Assembly: GCA_041748615.1 (NCBI GenBank)
Contig: JBGTCY010000052.1
Coordinates: 1 to 30,964 of the forward strand
DNA: 30,964 bases
Direction: 5' to 3'
Source of the DNA: JBGTCY01 sp041748615
Lineage (GTDB): Bacteria; Bacteroidota; Bacteroidia; Chitinophagales; CAIOSU01
The number at the start of each line of letters is the position of its first letter. The stretch's first letter is position 1. Shown one piece after another: positions 7,182 through 14,997 of this stretch. The notes below the pieces were generated by a model. It was not told where the DNA came from. It searched no databases and saw only the letters and a list, made by a program, of their open reading frames with translations. Made by a program: the position numbers and the translations under genes.

Positions 7182-8249
7182 TTAATTTATCAACTTCCTG
7201 CACCTCCAATTCAAATAATGCACCATCACCCAAAAATATTTAAAAGCCGGATTGCGGGTTTGTTTATGATAATAGCGATAGTAAATCTGCTGCGCTATCA
7301 CCGCGAGACGGAATAAACCATAGACTTGATAAAAGGTGAAACCATCAGGGTTGAATCCCGTTTTTTCGCAATAATATTCAATCACCTCATTGCGCGTTAA
7401 CATGCCGGGTAAGTGAGTCGGCTGCCTGCGCAGTTTTTTGTTGAGAAAATCATCATCCGCCTGCACCCAGTACGCCAAAGAATTTCCTAGGTCCATCAGC
7501 GGGTCGCCAATAGTCGCCATCTCCCAGTCAAGCACTCCGATAATTTTAAGCGGATTATTAGGAGCGAGAATCACATTATCAAAACGGAAATCATTATGAA
7601 TGAGACACTGCCGCTCTTCCGCAGGCATGTTTTCCTTTAGCCAGCGCACCACCTTTTTGAAGGAAGGTACATTCCATGTTTTCGCTTTCAAATAGCGTTG
7701 TGACCACCCGTCAATCTGCCTTTTTACATAACCCGTGCCTTTACCGAATTTGTTTAATCCTGTTTTTTCTATATCAATCTGATGCAGTTGAATCATCGCA
7801 TCGAGTACGTTCAGGCAGAGTTGTCGCGTCTGCGCTTCCGTCAGTTCCAAGCCTTTCGGCAGGTTGGCACGAAGGATGATCCCATTCACATGTCGCATGA
7901 TATAAAAATCGCAACCCATCACGGAAGCGTCATCGCAAAACGCAAGCATCTCCGGCACGGGATAATACGACATCAATGCTTTCTGTATATGATATTCACG
8001 CGCCATGTCATGCGCTGATGCCGCCTTGGTGCCCTTTGGAGGACAACGAAGCACCAAATCCTGTTTAGGATATTTTAATCTATATGTCCAATTTGATGCG
8101 CCTCCGGTGTATTGCGTTAACTCCGGCAGTCCGTGCAGTCCGCTGATGTGTTTCTTCAGCCATGCGTCAATATTTTCAACCGGCAACTCTTCGCCTGCCC
8201 TTACGGTTTTTGATTTATCGAGCAACGCGCTGTCTGAAGTTTGTGACAT
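7182..8249 (-). CDS. Phosphotransferase family (APH fold), ACAD10/11- and LvaA-like kinase
   Basis: A 355-aa aminoglycoside-phosphotransferase-fold protein. The catalytic loop is HNDFRFDN (H218-N225, base D220) and the metal-binding DWE is at 241-243, followed by MATIGDPLMDLGNSLAYW, characteristic of the kinase domain found in ACAD10/ACAD11 and in LvaA. Members of that branch phosphorylate the 4-hydroxyl of 4-hydroxyacyl-CoAs so that an acyl-CoA-dehydrogenase-like partner can eliminate phosphate. In the N-lobe the sequence is LVLRCPP, with Arg in place of the usual Lys, which is typical of this branch. No acyl-CoA dehydrogenase is adjacent; the partner here is the histidine phosphatase. The substrate is an inference only. 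Confidence 0.88.
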   Translation of the reverse strand: MSQTSDSALLDKSKTVRAGEELPVENIDAWLKKHISGLHGLPELTQYTGGASNWTYRLKYPKQDLVLRCPPKGTKAASAHDMAREYHIQKALMSYYPVPEMLAFCDDASVMGCDFYIMRHVNGIILRANLPKGLELTEAQTRQLCLNVLDAMIQLHQIDIEKTGLNKFGKGTGYVKRQIDGWSQRYLKAKTWNVPSFKKVVRWLKENMPAEERQCLIHNDFRFDNVILAPNNPLKIIGVLDWEMATIGDPLMDLGNSLAYWVQADDDFLNKKLRRQPTHLPGMLTRNEVIEYYCEKTGFNPDGFTFYQVYGLFRLAVIAQQIYYRYYHKQTRNPAFKYFWVMVHYLNWRCRKLIN

Positions 8250-8250
8250 T

Positions 8251-8292
8251 GAATTTGAGATGTTTGACAGAAGATTTCAGATGTGAGATAAA
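8251..8292. repeat. Degenerate 7-bp phased tract upstream of the phosphotransferase
   Basis: From 8251 the sequence reads in heptads: GAATTTG, AGATGTT, TGACAGA, AGATTTC, AGATGTG, AGATAAA. It occupies the start of the 221-bp divergent region (8250-8470) between the phosphotransferase and hydrolase genes, directly upstream of the phosphotransferase ATG. The remaining 180 bp are A/T-rich; I see no exact TAnnTTTG promoter box there. Confidence 0.5.
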
Positions 8293-8470
8293 GCTAACAA
8301 AATTGCATTTAGAACATGAATCGTGCTTGCTGAGTGGTAACTAATTTAATTGATGTATTAATTTAATATTACTTTATTCATTTTTGAAAAAAATTATCCG
8401 CTTCAATTTTGCAACCTTTCACTCAATTTGTTCTTCTTACCTCTACTTCATTTTTTCAATCATCTCCTCT

Positions 8471-10408
8471 ATGAGTTACCAAAAAATCTCTTATCGTTTT
8501 TTACTTCTTTACTTCTTCCTTTTCATCTTTTTCACTAATGCAATTGGCGGAGGTAACAAGCCTTCAGATGAAACTGAAAGAAAAAGCGCGCTTGGCGTTT
8601 ATGAAGGCTATTCCAAGCCTGTATACAAGGGTTTTGGCTACACCTCTCAATATCTCACCCTGCGCGACAGCGTGAAAATCGCAATGGATGTTTTTTTGCC
8701 GAAGAAAGGGGGTGAAGGAGAGACTTTTCCAACGATTGTGTATCTTACACGTTATGTTCGTTCACTGAAAGCCAAGTTTCCATTTAATCTTTTGAAAGAC
8801 CCGGTGCTGGCGGTGGTGCCGGAAAAAGAAATTGAATTTTTCACTTCGCATGGATATGCCTGTGTCATTGTGGATGTAAGAGGTTCGGGGGCTTCTTTGG
8901 GTGAGAGAACGATGGAGTTCAGTCCGGAAGAAGTAAGGGATGGCTATGAAGTGGTTGATTGGATTATCAGCCAGCCTTGGTCTGATGGAATTGTAGCCAG
9001 CACCGGTGTTTCGTATGTCGGCACTACGGCTGAGTTGTTGCTGGTGAATAAACATCCAGCCGTGAAAGCCTGTATACCGCGTTCCAATATTTTTGACTTG
9101 TATAATCACATCGTCTTTCCCAATGGCGTGCGTCAGGGCCCGTTTATCAAAATCTGGGGTTACACCACTCAATCTTTAGACGGAAATTATTTTAATGTAT
9201 TTGGCAAGCAGGCGAAACGGTTAGTAAGAGGAATCAATCCTGTGGATAGCGATAAAAAACGGGAAACGTTGAAAACAGCGCTCAATTTACATAAAGATAA
9301 TTTCGATGTTTATGCCGGAATGTTTCTTGTGAATTTTAGGGATGAATTGCATCCGGGCACTGACCTTTGCGCCAGTGATTACAGTATTCACAGTAATCGT
9401 GAAGCTGTGGAACAATCCAGTGCCGCCATCTATCGCATCGGAGGCTGGTATGACGGGGCGCTGAGCAAATCTGTTTTTGAAGGATTGTGGAACACCTCCA
9501 ATACCAAACGTATTCTCATGGGTCCGTGGGACCACGGACCTGCCGACAACGCCAGCCCTCACTCACCCACCAAGGAAGTGACGTTTGATGTGAAAGCCGA
9601 GATGTTACGTTTTTTCGACCATTATCTGAAAGGCATTGAGAATGGAATCAACCTTGAAAAGCCGGTTCAATATTTCACGATTGCGGAGGAAGCCTGGAAA
9701 TCAGCCGATACCTGGCCCCCGGCCGGTCAAACCAATCTCTCTTTTTATCTTTCTGCAAATCAAACTTTAGTCAACGAACCGGCTGAGGTGCAACAAGGAA
9801 ATCTCAGTTATTTGATTGACACGACCACCACTACCGGAAATTCCAGCCGCTGGAATTCACAAACCGCTCTTTTTAAAAACGGTCCCACCCATTATCCCGA
9901 CAGGCGCGAGCAAAGTGAAAAGCTGCTTCATTTTACCACCGCTCCATTTTCTTCGGCTGTCGAACTGACAGGTGAAGTGATTGCTGACTTATATTTCAGC
10001 GCTGATGCCACTGATGCTTCAGTATTTTGCTACATCGAAGATGTCGCACCGGACGGCAACATCACTTATGTCACCGAAGGATTGTTTCGCGCCCTGCACC
10101 GTAAAGTGAGTGAAAATACAACCAATTACAAACAAGCCGGACCGTTTCATTCTTTCCGAAAGGAGGATGCGTTGCCGCTCATTCCGGGCGAAACAGCGCG
10201 GCTTCATTTTGATTTGCTTCCGATTTCTTATCTCTTTAAACCCGGTCATTCATTGCGTCTTGCAATCGGTGGTTCCGACCTTTTGCATTTCGACCATCCT
10301 GATGACATGCCCTCTGCGCTCACCATCAATTGTAACGAAAATGCTCCGTCCAAAATCATCATTCCGGTTGCAGCGCGGAAAGACATTACAACCGGCAGTG
10401 CGGATTGA
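8471..10408 (+). CDS. Secreted CocE/NonD family hydrolase (X-Pro dipeptidyl-peptidase S15 fold)
   Basis: With the ATG at 8471 the product is 645 aa and begins with a clear signal peptide (FLLLYFFLFIFFTNA, about 1-24). An upstream in-frame TTG at 8384 would add 29 residues and bury the signal, so I prefer 8471. The alpha/beta-hydrolase domain carries the S15 triad: Ser181 in STGVSYVG, Asp328 in GGWYDG and His355 in MGPWDHG, as in cocaine esterase. VDVRGSGASLG at about 135-145 is also typical. From about residue 390 a jelly-roll X-Pro C-terminal domain follows. Family members are amidases, esterases or dipeptidases; the true substrate is unknown. It stands alone between two divergent or separate units. 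Confidence 0.9.
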   Translation: MSYQKISYRFLLLYFFLFIFFTNAIGGGNKPSDETERKSALGVYEGYSKPVYKGFGYTSQYLTLRDSVKIAMDVFLPKKGGEGETFPTIVYLTRYVRSLKAKFPFNLLKDPVLAVVPEKEIEFFTSHGYACVIVDVRGSGASLGERTMEFSPEEVRDGYEVVDWIISQPWSDGIVASTGVSYVGTTAELLLVNKHPAVKACIPRSNIFDLYNHIVFPNGVRQGPFIKIWGYTTQSLDGNYFNVFGKQAKRLVRGINPVDSDKKRETLKTALNLHKDNFDVYAGMFLVNFRDELHPGTDLCASDYSIHSNREAVEQSSAAIYRIGGWYDGALSKSVFEGLWNTSNTKRILMGPWDHGPADNASPHSPTKEVTFDVKAEMLRFFDHYLKGIENGINLEKPVQYFTIAEEAWKSADTWPPAGQTNLSFYLSANQTLVNEPAEVQQGNLSYLIDTTTTTGNSSRWNSQTALFKNGPTHYPDRREQSEKLLHFTTAPFSSAVELTGEVIADLYFSADATDASVFCYIEDVAPDGNITYVTEGLFRALHRKVSENTTNYKQAGPFHSFRKEDALPLIPGETARLHFDLLPISYLFKPGHSLRLAIGGSDLLHFDHPDDMPSALTINCNENAPSKIIIPVAARKDITTGSAD

Positions 10409-10503
10409 TTTTGATGGAATGAAAATACAGTATGAGTTCTATCCTGTTTCGTTTCGATGAATTCAGGCAACATTCAAGTTTCTGCAAATGAATGACTAAC
10501 TTG

Positions 10504-10525
10504 AAAAAACAAAAATCTGTTTTTT
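10504..10525 (+). promoter_or_regulatory. A/T hairpin ending at the start codon of the CDGSH fusion gene
   Basis: AAAAAACA (10504-10511) and TGTTTTTT (10518-10525) are perfect 8-bp inverted arms around a 6-nt loop, and the ATG begins at 10526. It could modulate initiation, or terminate transcription from upstream. The stem is weak because it has only one G-C pair per arm. Confidence 0.35.
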
Positions 10526-10957
10526 ATGAGTGAAGAAAAATCATCTAAACAATATTCAAATGGAGAAGTGACCATTGTGTGGCAACCTGCACAGTGCATT
10601 CATTCCGGAATTTGCGTAAAAGGCTTGCCGCAGGTTTTCAATTCAACGAAGAAGCCGTGGATTGATGCAAACGGAGCATCAACAGAAGCTATTGTGGCGC
10701 AAGTGAAACAATGTCCGTCCGGGGCGTTGTCCTTTTTTATGAATGATGAACAAAAAGGCAACGTGAACGTGGAAACGGAAACCATTGTTGAACTTTCAAA
10801 AAACGGTCCTTTGTTGGTTTTTGGCAACATCACCATCAAAGACTCGGAAGGAAAGGAAACAAAGAAAAATAAAGTCACCGCTTTTTGCCGCTGTGGCGCT
10901 TCTTCTAATAAACCATATTGCGATGGCACCCACCGAAAGATTGGGTTTGCGGGATAA
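10526..10957 (+). CDS. YjdI-type Fe-S domain fused to a CDGSH iron-sulfur domain
   Basis: A 143-aa two-domain protein. Residues about 12-75 match the divergent mono-cluster 4Fe-4S (YjdI, Fer4_19) domain: C24 and C30 in QCIHSGICVKGLPQVF, then PWID and C63 in QCPSGAL. Residues about 98-143 form a CDGSH domain with ligands C121, C123, C132 and H136 in FCRCGASSNKPYCDGTHRK; such domains bind a labile 2Fe-2S cluster with three Cys and one His. No signal peptide, so it should be cytoplasmic, probably in electron transfer or cluster handling or redox sensing. The fusion is known in Bacteroidota and elsewhere. A gap of 117 bp separates it from the hydrolase; it is convergent with nrdJ. Confidence 0.92.
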   Translation: MSEEKSSKQYSNGEVTIVWQPAQCIHSGICVKGLPQVFNSTKKPWIDANGASTEAIVAQVKQCPSGALSFFMNDEQKGNVNVETETIVELSKNGPLLVFGNITIKDSEGKETKKNKVTAFCRCGASSNKPYCDGTHRKIGFAG

Positions 10958-11028
10958 AGACTTTTAATCATAGCAACAGCACCTTTTCCTCCATCACAGT
11001 TAGCTTCACCTTCTATCAATCCGCCCAA

Positions 11029-13623
11029 TCAACTGCACTTCGAATGTCCGCAACTTTTACACGTTAGGCAACCCTCTTCATACATCAGAGATTCCATGCC
11101 GCAACTCGGACAGGTTTTGTCTGAAGGTTCCAAATCGTCAGGGATATATTTTTTCAGCGCTCTGGCAACTCCGTTTTTCCAGGTATTCAGCGTTTCATCG
11201 CTGAGGTTGAGATTTTGCACGATATCTATCGCGTATTGAACAGGCATCCCATGGCGCAGGATTCCGGAAATTAATTTTGCGTAGTTCCAGAACTCTTTGT
11301 CAAAGGAGCGTGACAAACCCTGAATGATGACACGGAAACCATCCTTGTCTTCATATTCAAAATCATAGCGGGTTTTATTGTTGCCATTTTTGTGTTTGAC
11401 AATCCAGCCTTTGGTCACATAGTTGGGCAGTGAAAATGCATCCTCTGCTTTTCCTGTGAAGATTTCATAAGGTCTTCCATTCAACACACCGATTACCGCT
11501 ATCCACTTTTCATGATTGTTCATGAAGCGAACAATGTCAGCTTCCAATTCAACGGGACGTTTGGGCGCGCGTGTTTCTGTGAATACCGCAGCTTCCTCTT
11601 TTTTGGCTGTATCCGCGATCAAGACACCTGAACGGGAACCGTCACGATACACCGTCACGCCTTTGCATCCGCTTTTCCATGCGGTGACATAAATTTCTGA
11701 AATAAGTTCTTCCGTCACATGCTGCGGCACATTCACGGTGACACTGATAGAATGGTCCACCCACTTTTGAATCGCGCCCTGCATTTTCACTTTATTAACC
11801 CAATCCACGTCATTGGCGGTTGCTTTGAAGTAGGGAGATTTTCTGACAATCTTGTCCAATTCTTCATCTTTCGTTTTCGAAACTTCCTCTGAGTCATAAC
11901 CATTGGCTTCAAGCCAGGTCATGAATTTATGATGAAACACCCGGTATTCTTCCCAAGAGTCACCTACTGAATCCACAAAATTAATCCGCACGCTTTTGTC
12001 ATTGGGATTCACTTTTCTTCTTCTTTTGTAAGCCACCATAAAAGCCGGTTCAATGCCGGAAGTGGTTTGAGTCATCAGGCTGGTAGTGCCGGTAGGTGCA
12101 ATGGTGAGCAGGGCAATGTTGCGTCTGCCATATTTCAGCATGTCTTTGTAAAGTTGTTCATCCGCCTCTTTCAGTCTGAGGATAAACGGGTTTTTCTTTT
12201 CACGGGCGGTTTCATAAATGGGAAACGCGCCTCTTTCTTTAGCCATCGTTACCGAACTGCGATAGGCTTCAATGGCGAGTGTTTTGTGCAGATTTTCTGA
12301 AAAATTCAAAGCATCATCCGTGCCGTAGGTCAATCCTAATGCAGCCAGCATGTCGCCTTCAGCGGTGATGCCTAATCCCGTTCTTCTGCCCTTAATACAT
12401 TTTTCTTGGATTTTCAACCACAGGTTATATTCCGTGAGTTTGATTTCTTCCGGTTCCGGGTCATTTTTAATTTTGATTAAAATCTTTTCAATTTGTTCCA
12501 ATTCCATTTCCACCACATCATCCATCATTCTTTGTGCGATGTGAACATGCTTTTTAAACAAATCAAAATTGAAGGAGGCTTTTTGGGTGAAAGGTTGATC
12601 CACATAGCCAAAAAGATTGATGGCAAGGAGGCGGCAGCTATCATAAGGACAAAGCGGAATTTCTCCGCACGGATTGGTGGAAATTGTGGTGAATCCAAGA
12701 GAGGCATAACAATCCGGTACAGATTCGCGAATCACTGTGTCCCAGAAAATCACACCCGGCTCGGCAGATTTCCAGGCGTTATGTACTATTTTATTCCAAA
12801 GCGCTAAGGCATCCGTCTTTCTTTTCACTTTCGGATGAGTAGATTCAATCGGGAATTTCTGTTCATAGGATTCGTTCTTGAGCACAGCTTCCATGAACGC
12901 GTCATCAATTCTGAGGGAGACATTCGCACCGGTTACTTTCGTGCCATCCATTTTCGCATCCACAAAATGTTCAGCATCCGGATGTCGGACAGAAAGCGTG
13001 AGCATCAACGCGCCTCTTCTGCCATCCTGCGCGACTTCGCGGGTGGAGTTTGAGTAGCGCTCCATAAACGGAACAATACCGGTGGAGGTGAGGGCGCTGT
13101 TCATCACCGGACTGCCGCCCGGACGGATATGCGAGAGGTCATGTCCCACACCACCTCTGCGTTTCATTAGTTGCACCTGCTCTTCATCCGTTTTCATGAT
13201 GCCGCCATAAGAGTCTGAATTCAGGCTGCCAATGACAAAACAATTCGATAAAGAAACAATTTGATAGGGATTGCCGATACCGGACATGGGACCACCCTGC
13301 GGCACGATGAATTGAAATTCTTTGAGAGTTGCGTAAATTTCAGATTCCCTGATAGGGTTGGGATATTTTTTTTCAATACGGGCGAACTCACGCGCCAATC
13401 TGCGGTGCATCTCATCAGGCGTGCGTTCATAGATGTAACCCTGCGAATCTTTTAAAGCATATTTATTTATCCAGACATTCGCGGCTAATTCATCTCCGTT
13501 GAAATATCGAATCGCCTCCGGTAATACTTCTTCGAATTTATATCTCCGGATTTCAGGATTTGAAGGTTTTGATGCAGATTTTATTGACTTCGGTTTCACT
13601 TCGGTGAGGGTTTCTTCAAGCAT
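11029..13623 (-). CDS. nrdJ: Class II (adenosylcobalamin-dependent) ribonucleotide reductase
   Basis: Starting at the ATG at 13623 the enzyme is 864 aa; the frame stays open 58 codons further upstream but that extension has no family resemblance. It reduces ribonucleotides to deoxyribonucleotides using B12, with or without oxygen. Visible features are the substrate-site Cys in SLSNCFVIGS, the thiyl-radical Cys in NPCGEIPL, LLTIAPTGTTS near the 10-stranded barrel end, and a C-terminal zinc-ribbon-like CPSCG...CKSCG. The N-terminus lacks a recognisable ATP-cone, so allosteric control of overall activity is doubtful. It diverges from the nucleotide-sugar operon. An inverted pair of DnaA-box-like sites lies about 75 nt upstream. 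No other RNR gene is in the window. Confidence 0.95.
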   Translation of the reverse strand: MLEETLTEVKPKSIKSASKPSNPEIRRYKFEEVLPEAIRYFNGDELAANVWINKYALKDSQGYIYERTPDEMHRRLAREFARIEKKYPNPIRESEIYATLKEFQFIVPQGGPMSGIGNPYQIVSLSNCFVIGSLNSDSYGGIMKTDEEQVQLMKRRGGVGHDLSHIRPGGSPVMNSALTSTGIVPFMERYSNSTREVAQDGRRGALMLTLSVRHPDAEHFVDAKMDGTKVTGANVSLRIDDAFMEAVLKNESYEQKFPIESTHPKVKRKTDALALWNKIVHNAWKSAEPGVIFWDTVIRESVPDCYASLGFTTISTNPCGEIPLCPYDSCRLLAINLFGYVDQPFTQKASFNFDLFKKHVHIAQRMMDDVVEMELEQIEKILIKIKNDPEPEEIKLTEYNLWLKIQEKCIKGRRTGLGITAEGDMLAALGLTYGTDDALNFSENLHKTLAIEAYRSSVTMAKERGAFPIYETAREKKNPFILRLKEADEQLYKDMLKYGRRNIALLTIAPTGTTSLMTQTTSGIEPAFMVAYKRRRKVNPNDKSVRINFVDSVGDSWEEYRVFHHKFMTWLEANGYDSEEVSKTKDEELDKIVRKSPYFKATANDVDWVNKVKMQGAIQKWVDHSISVTVNVPQHVTEELISEIYVTAWKSGCKGVTVYRDGSRSGVLIADTAKKEEAAVFTETRAPKRPVELEADIVRFMNNHEKWIAVIGVLNGRPYEIFTGKAEDAFSLPNYVTKGWIVKHKNGNNKTRYDFEYEDKDGFRVIIQGLSRSFDKEFWNYAKLISGILRHGMPVQYAIDIVQNLNLSDETLNTWKNGVARALKKYIPDDLEPSDKTCPSCGMESLMYEEGCLTCKSCGHSKCS

Positions 13624-13694
13624 GATTTTCACTTTTTTTGGGGCTATGAAGTTTGCAGTAAGTTTCCGATTCAGAGTTTCAATTTTATGAACAC

Positions 13695-13728
13695 ATGTGG
13701 ATGTTTTTTTAAAAGAAAATATCCACAT
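13695..13728. promoter_or_regulatory. Inverted pair of DnaA-box-like sites upstream of nrdJ
   Basis: ATGTGGAT (13695-13702) and ATCCACAT (13721-13728) are perfect 8-bp inverted arms with an 18-nt A/T-rich spacer. ATATCCACA at 13719-13727 matches the DnaA box TTATCCACA at 8 of 9 positions; the other arm matches at 7 of 9. It could be a protein operator, or a leader hairpin of nrdJ. Confidence 0.45.
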
Positions 13729-13782
13729 CATTAAATGAATAAAACATAACGAATGATTAAAAAAGTGGTATTCATTTTCACC

Positions 13783-13790
13783 TATATTTG
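13783..13790 (+). promoter_or_regulatory. Bacteroidota-type -7 box of the nucleotide-sugar operon
   Basis: TATATTTG matches TAnnTTTG exactly and is followed by CA; it ends 20 nt before the ATG of the aminotransferase, the first gene of the block. No good -33 TTTG is seen at the usual spacing. This probably starts a transcript through several of the sugar genes. Confidence 0.6.
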
Positions 13791-13810
13791 CACCCAATTT
13801 TTAAAAGAAG

Positions 13811-14944
13811 ATGCTTCAGATGAAGGAAATTCAGATGGTTGATTTGCGTACGCAGTACGAAAAGGTGAAACCTGAAATAGATACCGCCATCGCTGAAGTA
13901 CTTAATTCATCCGCATTCATTAATGGACCTGCCGTAAAGTTATTTCAGGATGAGTTGGCGGCTTACACGGGCAGCAAACATGCAATAGGATGCGCAAATG
14001 GAACGGATGCCCTGCAGGTGGCTTGTATGGCGTTGGAGTTGAAACCGGGCGATGAGGTCATCACCACTGATTTCACTTTCGTTTCCACAGTTGAGATTCT
14101 TTGCCTGTTGGGATTAAAACCCGTTTTGGCGGACATCAACCCGCAGACATTCAATATTGACGTAAGAGAGATTGAGCGAAAAATCACCCAGCGTACTAAA
14201 GCGATTATTCCGGTGCACCTTTACGGGCAATGCGCGGAGATGGAGGAAATCATGAAACTGGCTGAAAAACACAACCTTTTTGTGATTGAAGATACCGCCC
14301 AGGCGCTGGGCGCTGATTATCAGTTTAGTGATGGTAAAATAAAAAAAGCGGGAACCATCGGACACATTGGAACCACTTCTTTTTTTCCTTCAAAAAATCT
14401 GGGCTGTTATGGAGATGGCGGGGCATTGTTCACCAATGATGATAACCTTGCGCATCAAATCAGAAGCATTGTCAATCATGGACAGCGGGTGCGCTATGAA
14501 TATGACTTGATTGGCGTGAATTCTCGTTTAGATACATTGCAGGCTGCAATCCTCCGGGTGAAATTGCCGCATCTGGATAAATATGCCGAAACCAGAAATG
14601 CTGCCGCAGATTATTATGACAAAGCTTTCAACGGAATTTCTGGTGTTAAAACACCCTTCAGAGCGCTTTACTCCACGCATGTTTTTCATCAATATACATT
14701 GACATTCGATGGAATTGAACGTGATAAACTCAAGGAAAGCCTTGCAGAGAAAGGAATACCGGCAATGATTTATTACCCGAAACCTTTACATGCCCATCCT
14801 GCGTATAAGGACTTAAATTATACGGATAAGGATTTTCCGGTGGCAATGAACCTGAGCAGAAGGGTACTTTCCTTACCCATGCACACAGAGTTGGACGAAG
14901 AGCAATTACAGTACATTACGGGAACGGTAATCAATCTATTGTAG
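13811..14944 (+). CDS. DegT/DnrJ/EryC1/StrS sugar aminotransferase (WbpE/WecE-like)
   Basis: A 377-aa PLP enzyme that transfers an amino group from glutamate to a keto-sugar nucleotide. The internal-aldimine lysine is K195 in TTSFFPSKNLGCYGDGG; D161 (VIEDTAQALGA) contacts the PLP pyridine nitrogen, and HGQRVRYEYDLIGVNSRLDTL is the usual active-site loop region. Overall sequence is closest in my memory to WbpE, which aminates UDP-3-keto-GlcNAcA. The matching 3-dehydrogenase (WbpB) and acetyltransferase (WbpD) are not in the window. It is the first gene after a promoter box, with two near in-frame starts (13811, 13820); MKEIQMVDLRTQY fits family N-termini. Exact sugar is uncertain. Confidence 0.9.
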   Translation: MLQMKEIQMVDLRTQYEKVKPEIDTAIAEVLNSSAFINGPAVKLFQDELAAYTGSKHAIGCANGTDALQVACMALELKPGDEVITTDFTFVSTVEILCLLGLKPVLADINPQTFNIDVREIERKITQRTKAIIPVHLYGQCAEMEEIMKLAEKHNLFVIEDTAQALGADYQFSDGKIKKAGTIGHIGTTSFFPSKNLGCYGDGGALFTNDDNLAHQIRSIVNHGQRVRYEYDLIGVNSRLDTLQAAILRVKLPHLDKYAETRNAAADYYDKAFNGISGVKTPFRALYSTHVFHQYTLTFDGIERDKLKESLAEKGIPAMIYYPKPLHAHPAYKDLNYTDKDFPVAMNLSRRVLSLPMHTELDEEQLQYITGTVINLL

Positions 14945-14997
14945 TAAATATTTTTTTAAAAATAATCATTACTAAAAATTTTAAAACTCTCATTACC

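Noticed and set aside
8384..8470. TTG start 29 codons upstream for the CocE-type hydrolase
   Set aside because: It would put a polar/aromatic stretch before a normal signal peptide. The ATG at 8471 leads directly into it.
10600..11028. 142-codon frame antisense to the CDGSH fusion gene
   Set aside because: The sense strand has all cluster ligands in order; the antisense product is not recognisable.
13624..13797. 58-codon in-frame N-terminal extension of NrdJ
   Set aside because: The added residues have no RNR resemblance, and the stretch overlaps the inverted DnaA-like sites and reaches the opposite promoter. The ATG at 13623 gives a family-like N-terminus.
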